From: Cyanobacteria bacterium HKST-UBA02
GTDB taxonomy: Bacteria; Cyanobacteriota; Vampirovibrionia; Obscuribacterales; Obscuribacteraceae
Reading direction: 5' to 3'
DNA length: 12,507 bases
Assembly (NCBI GenBank): GCA_020431945.1
Contig: JAGQHH010000133.1
Span: 1 to 12,507 of the forward strand
The notes beneath the pieces are model-generated. The model saw nothing but the letters and a program-made list of their open reading frames with translations. It made no database searches and was not told where the DNA came from. A program made the translations under genes and the position numbers. This document shows, piece by piece, positions 1 through 5,783 of the stretch (position 1 is its first letter; the number at the start of each line of letters is the position of its first letter).

Positions 1-174
1 GACTCCATAGCAAAACTCATGGAGCGCCTGGAAGTCTTTCCCAACAGAGTGAAGGCAAAGATTGCCGCACTAGAGGCCGCGCGCAAAAAACAGAAGCTCA
101 TCAAAATATCCGCCATCGCTCTGGCAGTCGCAGTCGCTGGCGCCATTGGATTCTTCGTGCTTGGCGGTCACTGA
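1..174 (+). CDS. C-terminal fragment of an unidentified membrane-anchored protein
   Basis: The reading frame is open from the first base and stops with TGA at 172-174, leaving 57 residues of a gene that begins outside the window. The visible part is a charged, probably helical stretch (residues 1-33, with KLMERLEVF and a basic ARKKQKLIK run). It is followed by a single hydrophobic helix (about residues 36-54, ISAIALAVAVAGAIGFFVL) and a GGH end. Basic residues directly before the helix and almost nothing after it suggest a tail-anchored or C-terminally anchored protein with its main domain in the cytoplasm. I do not recognise the family; too little is present to assign a function. It lies 107 bases upstream of the EF-hand gene on the same strand. 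Confidence 0.55.
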   Translation, partial: DSIAKLMERLEVFPNRVKAKIAALEAARKKQKLIKISAIALAVAVAGAIGFFVLGGH

Positions 175-220
175 GCAGAATTTCGAGTCGCCACACCTCA
201 GTCACAGCTTTCTGATTTCA

Positions 221-254
221 TAGAATGGAAGCCTGCCAGTGAGGGCTGGCTCAC
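221..254 (+). promoter_or_regulatory. possible -10 box and overlapping hairpins upstream of the EF-hand gene
   Basis: TAGAAT at 221-226 matches the bacterial -10 consensus in five of six positions, but no good -35 box is visible at the usual spacing. Just downstream lie two overlapping, mutually exclusive inverted repeats: GCCAG (235-239) with CTGGC (246-250), and GTGAG (239-243) with CTCAC (250-254), each with a six-base loop. If transcription began near 233, either hairpin would form at the very 5' end of the message. No T-run follows, so an intrinsic terminator is unlikely. Each stem is only 5 bp, so chance is quite possible. Confidence 0.2.
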
Positions 255-281
255 GTTACTCCCTCTTCGAGACAATTACCA

Positions 282-866
282 ATGCCAGAAGAATTCAACT
301 ACAAGCCTTCCCGGCTGGAAGACGACTACAAGCATGAACTGAAGATAACAGCAACTAACATGGCTTTCCTCGCCGATTCTTACTTCAACACTATAGACAC
401 GGATTACTCCGGCGATCTTTCAAGGGAAGAACTCGAGAACTCGGCCCAGAGCGCAAGATTGCCGTCTCAGCGAGCCCTGTCTCAAGAACTCCTCGAGCAC
501 TATGACGAGGCTAAGGGGATGGCAACCTCAGGTGAGCCGGAGAACTTCAAGACCAACGCCAGGGGACACGATCTCTACGCGCGGCAATTCGGCGACGATA
601 ACGCCGAAGGCATCTCGTACAAAGATGTGAAGGCTATGAAGTATGTCAGCGATCCTCTCACGCCGGAGGAACAATTCCGAAAAGCTCTTTTCCATGTCTC
701 TCTAGCTCCGATATTCGGGCTCGGTCGCACAAAACCAGGCGAACTCGAGCGCGTATCAGACAGATTGGCCCGCTCGCAAGTGTCAGGCTCCCTGCAATTC
801 GAGGTGGAAGCACAGAAACGCCGAGACATGCTCAACTCCTGGTTTGTCCGGGACTCGGAGAAGTAA
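282..866 (+). CDS. EF-hand calcium-binding domain protein
   Basis: This is a 194-residue soluble protein with one clear EF-hand loop at residues 39-50 (DTDYSGDLSREE). It has Asp at loop positions 1 and 3, Ser at 5, Gly at 6, Leu at 8, Ser at 9 and Glu at 12, which are the calcium ligands and core residues of a canonical loop. The flanking stretches look helical. A second region near residues 102-114 (GDDNAEGISYKDV) resembles a loop, but its spacing is one residue off, so it is probably a degenerate partner. No signal peptide or membrane helix is seen, so a cytoplasmic location is likely. The rest of the protein is unrecognised. The ATG at 282 has no obvious ribosome site; ATG 360 (residue 27) is an alternative start that keeps the EF-hand. 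Calcium binding is inferred from the loop; the role is unknown. Confidence 0.72.
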   Translation: MPEEFNYKPSRLEDDYKHELKITATNMAFLADSYFNTIDTDYSGDLSREELENSAQSARLPSQRALSQELLEHYDEAKGMATSGEPENFKTNARGHDLYARQFGDDNAEGISYKDVKAMKYVSDPLTPEEQFRKALFHVSLAPIFGLGRTKPGELERVSDRLARSQVSGSLQFEVEAQKRRDMLNSWFVRDSEK

Positions 867-910
867 GAGACCGCGCCTTCGACAGCTACAACGAATTTGA
901 TCACAACTCG

Positions 911-940
911 TGGACCGGAGGGGGAAGACATTATACGATA
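911..940 (+). promoter_or_regulatory. weak promoter-like sequence before the amino-acid permease
   Basis: TGGACC (911-916) and TATACG (932-937) each match four of six consensus positions, with a 15-base spacer that is shorter than ideal. If used, transcription would begin near 944. That would exclude the GTG at 910 and favour a downstream start for the permease. This is a weak match judged by eye. Confidence 0.18.
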
Positions 941-999
941 GATTGTCGGACCATCGCGGAGCCATGCTGCTGCGACCCCATGACCGGGACGAACAAAAG

Positions 1000-2304
1000 A
1001 TGACCTCGGAACAGGCACCAGCGAAAAGCGACAAACTCGGGCTTTTAGAGGTCGTTTCCATTGGCATCGGGGGCATGGTCGGCGGCGGAATATTTTCGGT
1101 GCTGGGCCTATCCATGCACATCGCCGGGCATGCTGTGGCTGTTACTTTCGCCCTCGGCGCGGTGATAGCTCTCCTCACAGCCATATGCTATGCCAAGCTC
1201 GGGCTGTCTTACAGGTCGGATGGAGGGAGCTTCACCTACCTGGAGCATGCTTTCAAGAATCACAACGTCGCCGGCATCGGCGGCTGGCTTCTTGTAGCCG
1301 GGTACGTCGGGACAAATGCGCTCTACGCATATACTTTCGGAGCTTACGGTGCCGCCCTCATAGGACATGGAGAGCTCGCACACAAGCTCCTCTCTGCCGC
1401 AGTTCTCGTGTTTTTCCTCGCCATCAACCTGATCGGAGTCCGAGCCTCGGGCGTCACCGAGGACCTGATTGTCGGTCTTAAAGTTATCATCCTGCTCATC
1501 TTCGGTGGTATCGGACTTACCACCATGCACCATGACCCGAGCTTGCCGGTATTCAACAACGGCTATCTCTCCCTGCTCACGGCATCAGCAGTGATATTCG
1601 TAGCCTATGAGGGCTTCGAGCTGATACCCAATGTGGTGGACGAGATGGAAGATCCGGAACGAGACCTGCCACTGGGTCTGGTGATATCAGTGTTTGTCGT
1701 GAGCCTGATGTATGTGCTTCTTGCCATCGTAGCCGATGGCAACCTCACCGCCGACCAGGTCGACAAGTACAAAGAGTATGCCCTCGCCGTCGCTGCTCAA
1801 CCGGCGCTGGGGAAAGCCGGCTTCGTGATCATCTCGCTGGCAGCCCTTCTCTCGACAGCGTCGGCCATCAATGCGACCCTTTTCGGCTCGGCTCGTCTGG
1901 CGACAGTGATGGCGAAGAGCGAGACCCTGCCCCGCATCTTTTCGCTACGCGAGCGCAAACATGGAATCCCGTGGTTCAGCCTCACGAGCCTCACTATCAC
2001 CTCCGCCGCCCTGGCGACATCCAGCAGCCTCGCGACAATCTCCGGCGTGGCAAGCGGGCTATTCCTGTTGATTTTCGCCTTCATCAACGCAGCAGCGTTT
2101 CGTCTCGCGAAGAAAATCAATCTACGCAGGCGAATAGCGGTCTCGGGCTTCGTACTTTGCGTCGCCTCCCTGATTGTCCTTATAATCTATTGCTGGACAA
2201 ACTCGCCGGCGACCCTGATCACCACTGTCAGCTTTATAGCCATTATGGTCCTGCTCGAGTTACTGTACAGCGCCCGACGAGTGTTCTTCAGGAGAAAGCA
2301 ATGA
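1000..2304 (+). CDS. APC-family amino acid permease
   Basis: This is a 434-residue inner-membrane transporter of the amino acid-polyamine-organocation superfamily, expected to carry an amino acid or amine by proton symport or exchange. The first helix carries the glycine-rich substrate-backbone motif (GGMVGGGIFSVLG, residues 24-36). The sixth helix carries the diagnostic run YEGFELIPNVVDEM followed by the cytoplasmic motif DPERDLP. About twelve hydrophobic segments can be counted, the normal number, and the length is normal. The frame is open back to a GTG at 910, but ATG 1000 gives the usual short N-terminus before helix 1. ATG 964 is a further possibility, and none has a strong ribosome site. 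The stop overlaps the next gene by four bases (ATGA, 2301-2304). Substrate cannot be told from sequence alone. Confidence 0.92.
   Translation: MTSEQAPAKSDKLGLLEVVSIGIGGMVGGGIFSVLGLSMHIAGHAVAVTFALGAVIALLTAICYAKLGLSYRSDGGSFTYLEHAFKNHNVAGIGGWLLVAGYVGTNALYAYTFGAYGAALIGHGELAHKLLSAAVLVFFLAINLIGVRASGVTEDLIVGLKVIILLIFGGIGLTTMHHDPSLPVFNNGYLSLLTASAVIFVAYEGFELIPNVVDEMEDPERDLPLGLVISVFVVSLMYVLLAIVADGNLTADQVDKYKEYALAVAAQPALGKAGFVIISLAALLSTASAINATLFGSARLATVMAKSETLPRIFSLRERKHGIPWFSLTSLTITSAALATSSSLATISGVASGLFLLIFAFINAAAFRLAKKINLRRRIAVSGFVLCVASLIVLIIYCWTNSPATLITTVSFIAIMVLLELLYSARRVFFRRKQ
2290..2303 (+). promoter_or_regulatory. ribosome binding site and overlapping start of the DUF6984-like gene
   Basis: AGGAG at 2290-2294 lies six bases before ATG 2301, inside the last codons of the permease gene. 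The start and the permease stop share ATGA at 2301-2304. A second ATG follows directly at 2304. This fixes the start of the small downstream gene and suggests translational coupling. Confidence 0.7.
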
Positions 2305-2690
2305 TGCGCGATCCGAACGAGATTGAACTAGCTATTTTGAAGAAACTGCTCAGCAGAGCCTTCCCTGGCGCAGAGGACCTGCGGGCGCAACTGCCGGGCA
2401 TCCAGGTCGAGACTCTGGACCGGGACGGAAGTATCAAGCTCGTACCGCCGATGGGGTCACAGAAAGCCGAAGACATCGAAGCGCGTGTACCGGTAGAAGG
2501 CTGGTATGTCGATGGCGTTCGCGACAGCAATACAAAGGATATATTTGGTGATGACGCGCTCGACGTCAAGGTCCATCTCCTCCTGCACGTCGTCGAGGGG
2601 CGCCTGCACGAGCTCGAGGTCTACAAAGACGATGGCAGCGCGATCCTCATACCACCCTCCCCCGAGCGAATCTCGATCAGCCCGGCTTGA
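2301..2690 (+). CDS. small DUF6984-like protein of unknown function
   Basis: This is a 129-residue soluble protein without signal peptide or membrane helix. Its layout resembles the DUF6984 family as I remember it. There is a helical N-terminus ending FPGAEDLRAQLPGIQVE (residues 21-37), a DRDGSIKL turn (40-47), a RVPVEG segment (62-67), and a C-terminal hydrophobic strand and turn HLLLHVVEGRLHELEVYKDDGS (92-113). The function of that family is not established to my knowledge. Similar small proteins often act as immunity or accessory proteins, but nothing here proves it. The gene is translationally coupled to the upstream permease, which suggests co-expression and perhaps a regulatory partner. 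A longer frame reading back to 1971 is an antisense-free overlap with the permease and is not needed. Family assignment is from memory and should be treated as moderate. Confidence 0.6.
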   Translation: MMRDPNEIELAILKKLLSRAFPGAEDLRAQLPGIQVETLDRDGSIKLVPPMGSQKAEDIEARVPVEGWYVDGVRDSNTKDIFGDDALDVKVHLLLHVVEGRLHELEVYKDDGSAILIPPSPERISISPA

Positions 2691-2691
2691 G

Positions 2692-2722
2692 CTGGTTGCC
2701 TGCTTAAACTGGTTGCCTGCTT
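2692..2722. repeat. two direct 14-bp repeats with 17-bp period
   Basis: CTGGTTGCCTGCTT occurs at 2692-2705 and again, identically, at 2709-2722, separated by AAA. The pair begins directly after the DUF6984-like stop codon (2688-2690) in the gap between two convergent genes. It looks like a local duplication; no wider array is seen in the window. Confidence 0.85.
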
Positions 2723-2753
2723 GATTCTATAGAAGCTTCGCCATGCCCTGCTC

Positions 2754-2766
2754 AGCCGGAGCGGCT
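2754..2766. terminator. short hairpin between convergent genes, possible weak terminator
   Basis: AGCCG (2754-2758) and CGGCT (2762-2766) form a perfect, GC-rich 5-bp stem with a three-base loop. It sits eight bases beyond the stop of the thioredoxin gene and 64 bases beyond the stop of the DUF6984-like gene, where a shared terminator would be expected. No T-run follows on either strand, so an intrinsic terminator of the classical type is not supported. Confidence 0.28.
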
Positions 2767-2773
2767 ATTCAGC

Positions 2774-4117
2774 CTACTTGCCGGACTTGGATGATTTGCC
2801 GCCGGGCTTGCTTGATTTGCTGGCGGTCTTGCCAGCGGTGCCTCCTGACTTGCCGCCCTTCGCGGCGCGGGCATTCTTCATACCCAGAGCCATATTGCTG
2901 AGCCCGTCGCGCATGGCTTTCGTGTCGTCCAGCTTCAGGCAGGTATCGGCGATCCTCTGGGCATCGGAATCCAGCCCGGCGCCCACGTATGTCCCATAGA
3001 GGAGCAAAACCATGCTCGGAAATGGATCGAAGTCCGGCGACACTTCAGTGTGCTCGTCTCGAGGCTTCTTCATTTCCTGGGCGGTCTTGTAGCAGTCATT
3101 GACCCTTGCCACGGGATCGACATATAGATACTTCGCTGCATCATTCCATCGCGACGCGTTGAACAAAATCCTTTCGAGCTGGTCGTAGTTCTTTTCGATG
3201 ACTTCTTTCTGCTTCGGGTCGGCTTTGACTTTGTCGAACCAGGCAAGGGTGCAAGCGTTGTCCCCGATCATGTCATTGATGATGAGCCAATCCCTGCGAT
3301 TGCCGGCTTTCTCGGCAGCATCCCGAATCTCTCCGAACTTCACCTTAGCCGGCGGATAAGTCACGCACAGGGTCTTCACCTCATAAGCAATCATAGAGGT
3401 CTTCATCTGAGCAAGGTCGGGTCCTGCCTTCTCCATGTTTTCCCAGAGCCAGACAAAATCTTCGAGAGCCTCGGACTTCTGCCCTGCAGCCAGCTTCTCG
3501 CGGGTCTTCGTGATGCGATTCCAGACCTCGGATGGATCGAATTGAGCGTTTGCAGCTTCGACCTCTTCCTGAGTCTTGCCGCTCCTGGCGCCTTCGAGCC
3601 AGCGCAGCAATTCGCTGGACCCCATATAACCGACTTGCCGCCCGAACTCGGCAACTTCGCCGGTCTTCCCACCGGTCTCACCGCCGGTCTCGTCGCCAGC
3701 ATTTCCGCCGGCCGCATCGCCAGCTCCATCGCCGCTCTCACCACCGGCACCCGTTGTCGCAGCATCTCCAGCCGCGCCGCCCTCAGGGGCGAACAGGACC
3801 ATAGTAGGCATCGCCTCAATATGCAGTGACTTCGCCGTCTTCGGATCCCTGTCGACATCCACCTGGATGGCGATTGCGTTTTTCTTCACCCAATCCTGCA
3901 CAGCACTATCAACCCAGGTCGTGGACTCCATCTTCCTGCAGGGCGGGCACCAGGAGGCAGTGAAGTCGATGAGCAAGAGCTTGCTGTCCTTACTCGCCTT
4001 CTCTTTCGCCTCAGCATATGAGTAGTCGGAGAAAACGTCCGCATGCGACCATGCCGCCCCGGCGCAATTCAACGAAACAACACTCGCCAGCAACAATCGA
4101 CCCAACACTTTGCTCAT
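2774..4117 (-). CDS. secreted thioredoxin-fold protein with helical C-terminal domain
   Basis: This is a 447-residue protein with a Sec signal peptide (residues 1-26; SHA before the likely cleavage site), so it acts in the periplasm or envelope. A thioredoxin-like domain (about 28-178) carries the active site WCPPC (Cys57 and Cys60) and the cis-proline motif MPTM (Pro104). It therefore has the residues needed for dithiol-disulfide exchange. The domain is interrupted at about 113-153 by a Gly/Ala/Asp/Glu/Thr-rich low-complexity stretch, after which the fold resumes with FGRQVGYMGSSELLRWLEG. Residues 180-415 are helical and contain FVWLW and TYPPAK motifs; I recall comparable extensions in hypothetical bacterial thioredoxin proteins. 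The end (420-447) is a Gly/Ser/Lys-rich tail. ATG 4117 is chosen over an upstream start at 4150 because GAGGAG precedes it and the signal peptide starts there. It is probably the last gene of a minus-strand cluster. Confidence 0.88.
   Translation of the reverse strand: MSKVLGRLLLASVVSLNCAGAAWSHADVFSDYSYAEAKEKASKDSKLLLIDFTASWCPPCRKMESTTWVDSAVQDWVKKNAIAIQVDVDRDPKTAKSLHIEAMPTMVLFAPEGGAAGDAATTGAGGESGDGAGDAAGGNAGDETGGETGGKTGEVAEFGRQVGYMGSSELLRWLEGARSGKTQEEVEAANAQFDPSEVWNRITKTREKLAAGQKSEALEDFVWLWENMEKAGPDLAQMKTSMIAYEVKTLCVTYPPAKVKFGEIRDAAEKAGNRRDWLIINDMIGDNACTLAWFDKVKADPKQKEVIEKNYDQLERILFNASRWNDAAKYLYVDPVARVNDCYKTAQEMKKPRDEHTEVSPDFDPFPSMVLLLYGTYVGAGLDSDAQRIADTCLKLDDTKAMRDGLSNMALGMKNARAAKGGKSGGTAGKTASKSSKPGGKSSKSGK
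3659..3781 (-). repeat. low-complexity Gly/Ala/Asp/Thr insert within the thioredoxin domain
   Basis: This stretch encodes about 41 residues built from short G-, A-, D-, E- and T-containing blocks such as GDETGGETGGKTG. It lies between the strand after the cis-proline (MVLFAPEGG) and the next strand (EFGRQVGYM), where thioredoxin folds normally have a tight turn. The DNA contains imperfect repeats of CCGGTCTC and related words, consistent with growth by slippage. Confidence 0.75.
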
Positions 4118-4121
4118 ATAG

Positions 4122-4127
4122 CTCCTC
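4122..4127 (-). promoter_or_regulatory. ribosome binding site of the thioredoxin-fold gene
   Basis: GAGGAG on the minus strand lies four bases before ATG 4117. It decides the start in favour of 4117; the in-frame upstream start at 4150 has no such site. Confidence 0.7.
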
Positions 4128-4174
4128 AATATAGAATCGTCCGACACCATTAAACTACGAAGCTCGTTCCTGAT

Positions 4175-4483
4175 TTAGGACCCCGATAGTGATTCCAGCC
4201 TGTCTCCCATCATTACAGTCACCGCAATCACCAGCTCGATTAGCGTAACCCAGCGCCACAGCCAACTTAGCGGTTTCTGATTGTCCCGGCACAGCTCATA
4301 GATTGTAACCACGCAACTAATGAGGATAAAACAGGCAGGAATGCCCTGAAATTCCATCCCAAAGGCTTGTTGGCTCAGACGAACCAATTCACCAGGTTGA
4401 AGGTTTAAAAGCAATAGAACTGAATTCGCCAACAACCACAGGTAAAGAAAAAGCGTTCGTTTAGGTCCGGTGAGAGTTTTCAT
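4175..4483 (-). CDS. small membrane protein with three predicted helices
   Basis: This is a 102-residue protein with three hydrophobic segments: about residues 10-28 (TLFLYLWLLANSVLLLLNL), 48-63 (GIPACFILISCVVTIY) and 74-93 (WLWRWVTLIELVIAVTVMMG). A cytosolic-looking loop CRDNQK lies between the second and third. I do not recognise a family. ATG 4483 lies seven bases after the stop of the DUF3298 gene, with only a weak AGG upstream. ATG 4501 would add six residues and overlap that gene. A longer frame running back to 4639 would overlap the DUF3298 gene extensively and has a Ser/Thr/Arg-rich composition typical of a shadow. The gene is 57 bases before the thioredoxin gene. The tight spacing suggests one operon and perhaps a membrane partner for its exported neighbours. 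Confidence 0.65.
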   Translation of the reverse strand: MKTLTGPKRTLFLYLWLLANSVLLLLNLQPGELVRLSQQAFGMEFQGIPACFILISCVVTIYELCRDNQKPLSWLWRWVTLIELVIAVTVMMGDRLESLSGS

Positions 4484-4490
4484 CACGAGC

Positions 4491-5639
4491 CTATTTTGCA
4501 TACATCGCAAGCGGTCCGTCTTTTTTGAGGTAGCCCTTGAGCTGCGAGTAGGGGAAGAAGAAGAAACCGTCGGGCTCGCAGGCTTTGGCTGCATGCGGGA
4601 ATCCAAAGTCGTAGAGGAAGGTGATGCCTTCGCCGCCAATGGAAAATGAATCGAGATTGTCCTCTTCGAATTTGGCGTCCGAGAGCATATCCTGAAAGGA
4701 AGAGACGTCTCCGTCCTCAGATGATTCTCTCATTTTGTCGTTGACCTTTCTCTGCATAGCCTCATCCACGAGCTGAGCGAGCTGACCGCGTTTGGTCTCG
4801 ATGAAGATGTCCTCTGCAGTGATAGGCGCGCCGGTCTTGAGATTCAGGCGGACTTGCTTGAAAGACGAATCAGGATAGGCGCCGAAGCCGTCGACCCACC
4901 AGGTCACATCGAGGATGTTGTTGCGATCGTAATTGACGTAGTACACGGCTTTGGACAGCCAGCCGCCGAGATCAGGATCGTGCACGGTCTCGAAGTTCAG
5001 TGCATTGGCGACCTTCTTCTCGACGGATTTGTCCGCTGACGAAACGGCTGGGTAATAAACGAGCCCCTCGTGATCGCCTTCTTTGTACTTGTCGTGGCTC
5101 TTGCGCGTCAGGGACACCGAGCCCGCCCCCATCGAGTCCAGGCTCTTGAGGCTGAAGGGAAGGCTCTTCTTGCCCGCGGTCCAGTTGCCGAAAAACTCAT
5201 AGTCAGTCAGAGCACCACTGAAAGTTCCGGTGGTCTTTCCGCTTGCATCAAGTTCCTTGAGCTCGCAATTGTCGCCCAGATACTCGAAAAGCTTGCTCCT
5301 GTCCACAGTGCCTCGAAGATTGAGGGGCTTGCCGACATGATCGTAGCTATAGGTCCCGGTGACCTTGCCATTGGCGAGGTTCAGGCTCATCTTCACCTTG
5401 TATTTGCCGATGGTGCCCTGATAGGTCTTCGCCAGGGAGAGGAGTTGCTTGCCGCCGGCTGTGGCTGCTCCGGAGCAGGCTGCCTTTGCAGTTCCAGCTT
5501 TGCTGGTGGCGGGCTTTGCAGTCGGAGATGCCCATACAGTCTGCGGTCCGTCCGCCATCAAGGCGCCTCCAGAAATCGGCAAGGTCTGCCAGGAGCCCAC
5601 GAGCAAAGCCACCAGAAGACTCAATCGCGAATTAGGCAT
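4491..5639 (-). CDS. exported protein with a C-terminal DUF3298 (RsiV-like) domain
   Basis: This is a 382-residue exported protein. Residues 1-37 form a signal peptide ending VWA. An Ala/Thr/Lys/Ser linker follows (38-65). Residues 73-165 form a beta-rich domain with YQGTIGKYKVKMSLNL, GKVTGTYSYD, NLRGTVD, GKTTGTFSG and FFGNWT. I have seen this pattern in exported proteins but know no name for it. Residues 230-372 match the DUF3298 domain found at the C-terminus of the anti-sigma factor RsiV and in PdaC-type proteins. Typical features are GFGAYPDSSFKQVRLNLKTG, APITAEDIF, FSIGGEGITFLYDFGFPHA and a final FPYSQLKGYL. RsiV itself is membrane-anchored and binds lysozyme, but this protein lacks the cytoplasmic anti-sigma part, so that role cannot be transferred. 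ATG 5639 is supported by GGAGGGG five bases upstream; the frame extends to 5738 without support. It is followed seven bases later by the three-helix protein gene. Confidence 0.78.
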   Translation of the reverse strand: MPNSRLSLLVALLVGSWQTLPISGGALMADGPQTVWASPTAKPATSKAGTAKAACSGAATAGGKQLLSLAKTYQGTIGKYKVKMSLNLANGKVTGTYSYDHVGKPLNLRGTVDRSKLFEYLGDNCELKELDASGKTTGTFSGALTDYEFFGNWTAGKKSLPFSLKSLDSMGAGSVSLTRKSHDKYKEGDHEGLVYYPAVSSADKSVEKKVANALNFETVHDPDLGGWLSKAVYYVNYDRNNILDVTWWVDGFGAYPDSSFKQVRLNLKTGAPITAEDIFIETKRGQLAQLVDEAMQRKVNDKMRESSEDGDVSSFQDMLSDAKFEEDNLDSFSIGGEGITFLYDFGFPHAAKACEPDGFFFFPYSQLKGYLKKDGPLAMYAK

Positions 5640-5644
5640 GTTCG

Positions 5645-5651
5645 CCCCTCC
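5645..5651 (-). promoter_or_regulatory. ribosome binding site of the DUF3298 gene
   Basis: GGAGGGG on the minus strand lies five bases before ATG 5639. It is one of the strongest sites in the window and sets the start at the signal peptide rather than at the in-frame start at 5738. Confidence 0.75.
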
Positions 5652-5783
5652 GTGTACGAAAACCCTGCTCTCTCGAGTATGAATGACCCGAATTAAAGCA
5701 GGCTCAGCAAGATTACATCCACAGCAAATTACCTGCAAACAGGCTGTAAAGTGGTTGAGTTTGACAGCGATGCCTGATCTGCC

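Noticed and set aside
575..1018. Minus-strand frames over the EF-hand gene end and permease start
   Set aside because: The products are rich in Arg, Ser, Cys and Pro with no recognisable domain, and they oppose two real genes. The two minus-strand frames here (575-1018 and 783-1184) also overlap each other.
1971..2300. N-terminal extension of the DUF6984-like frame back into the permease
   Set aside because: The added residues overlap the permease in another frame and look like shadow sequence. AGGAG before ATG 2301 gives a clear start.
3403..3858. Frames on both strands over the low-complexity part of the thioredoxin gene
   Set aside because: Repetitive GC-rich coding sequence opens several frames at once. 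Their products are Arg/Pro/Ser-rich and have no domain features, while the thioredoxin frame has an active site and signal peptide.
4484..4639. N-terminal extension of the three-helix protein to 4639
   Set aside because: The added 52 residues overlap the DUF3298 gene and are a Ser/Thr/Arg/Lys-rich shadow. The hydrophobic protein begins naturally at ATG 4483.
5721..5750. Inverted repeats (ACAGC/GCTGT and TTACA/TGTAA) between the MFS and DUF3298 genes
   Set aside because: The stems are only five bases with long loops, partly exclude each other, and lack a T-run or a clear link to a promoter. They were considered as an operator or terminator but are not supported.
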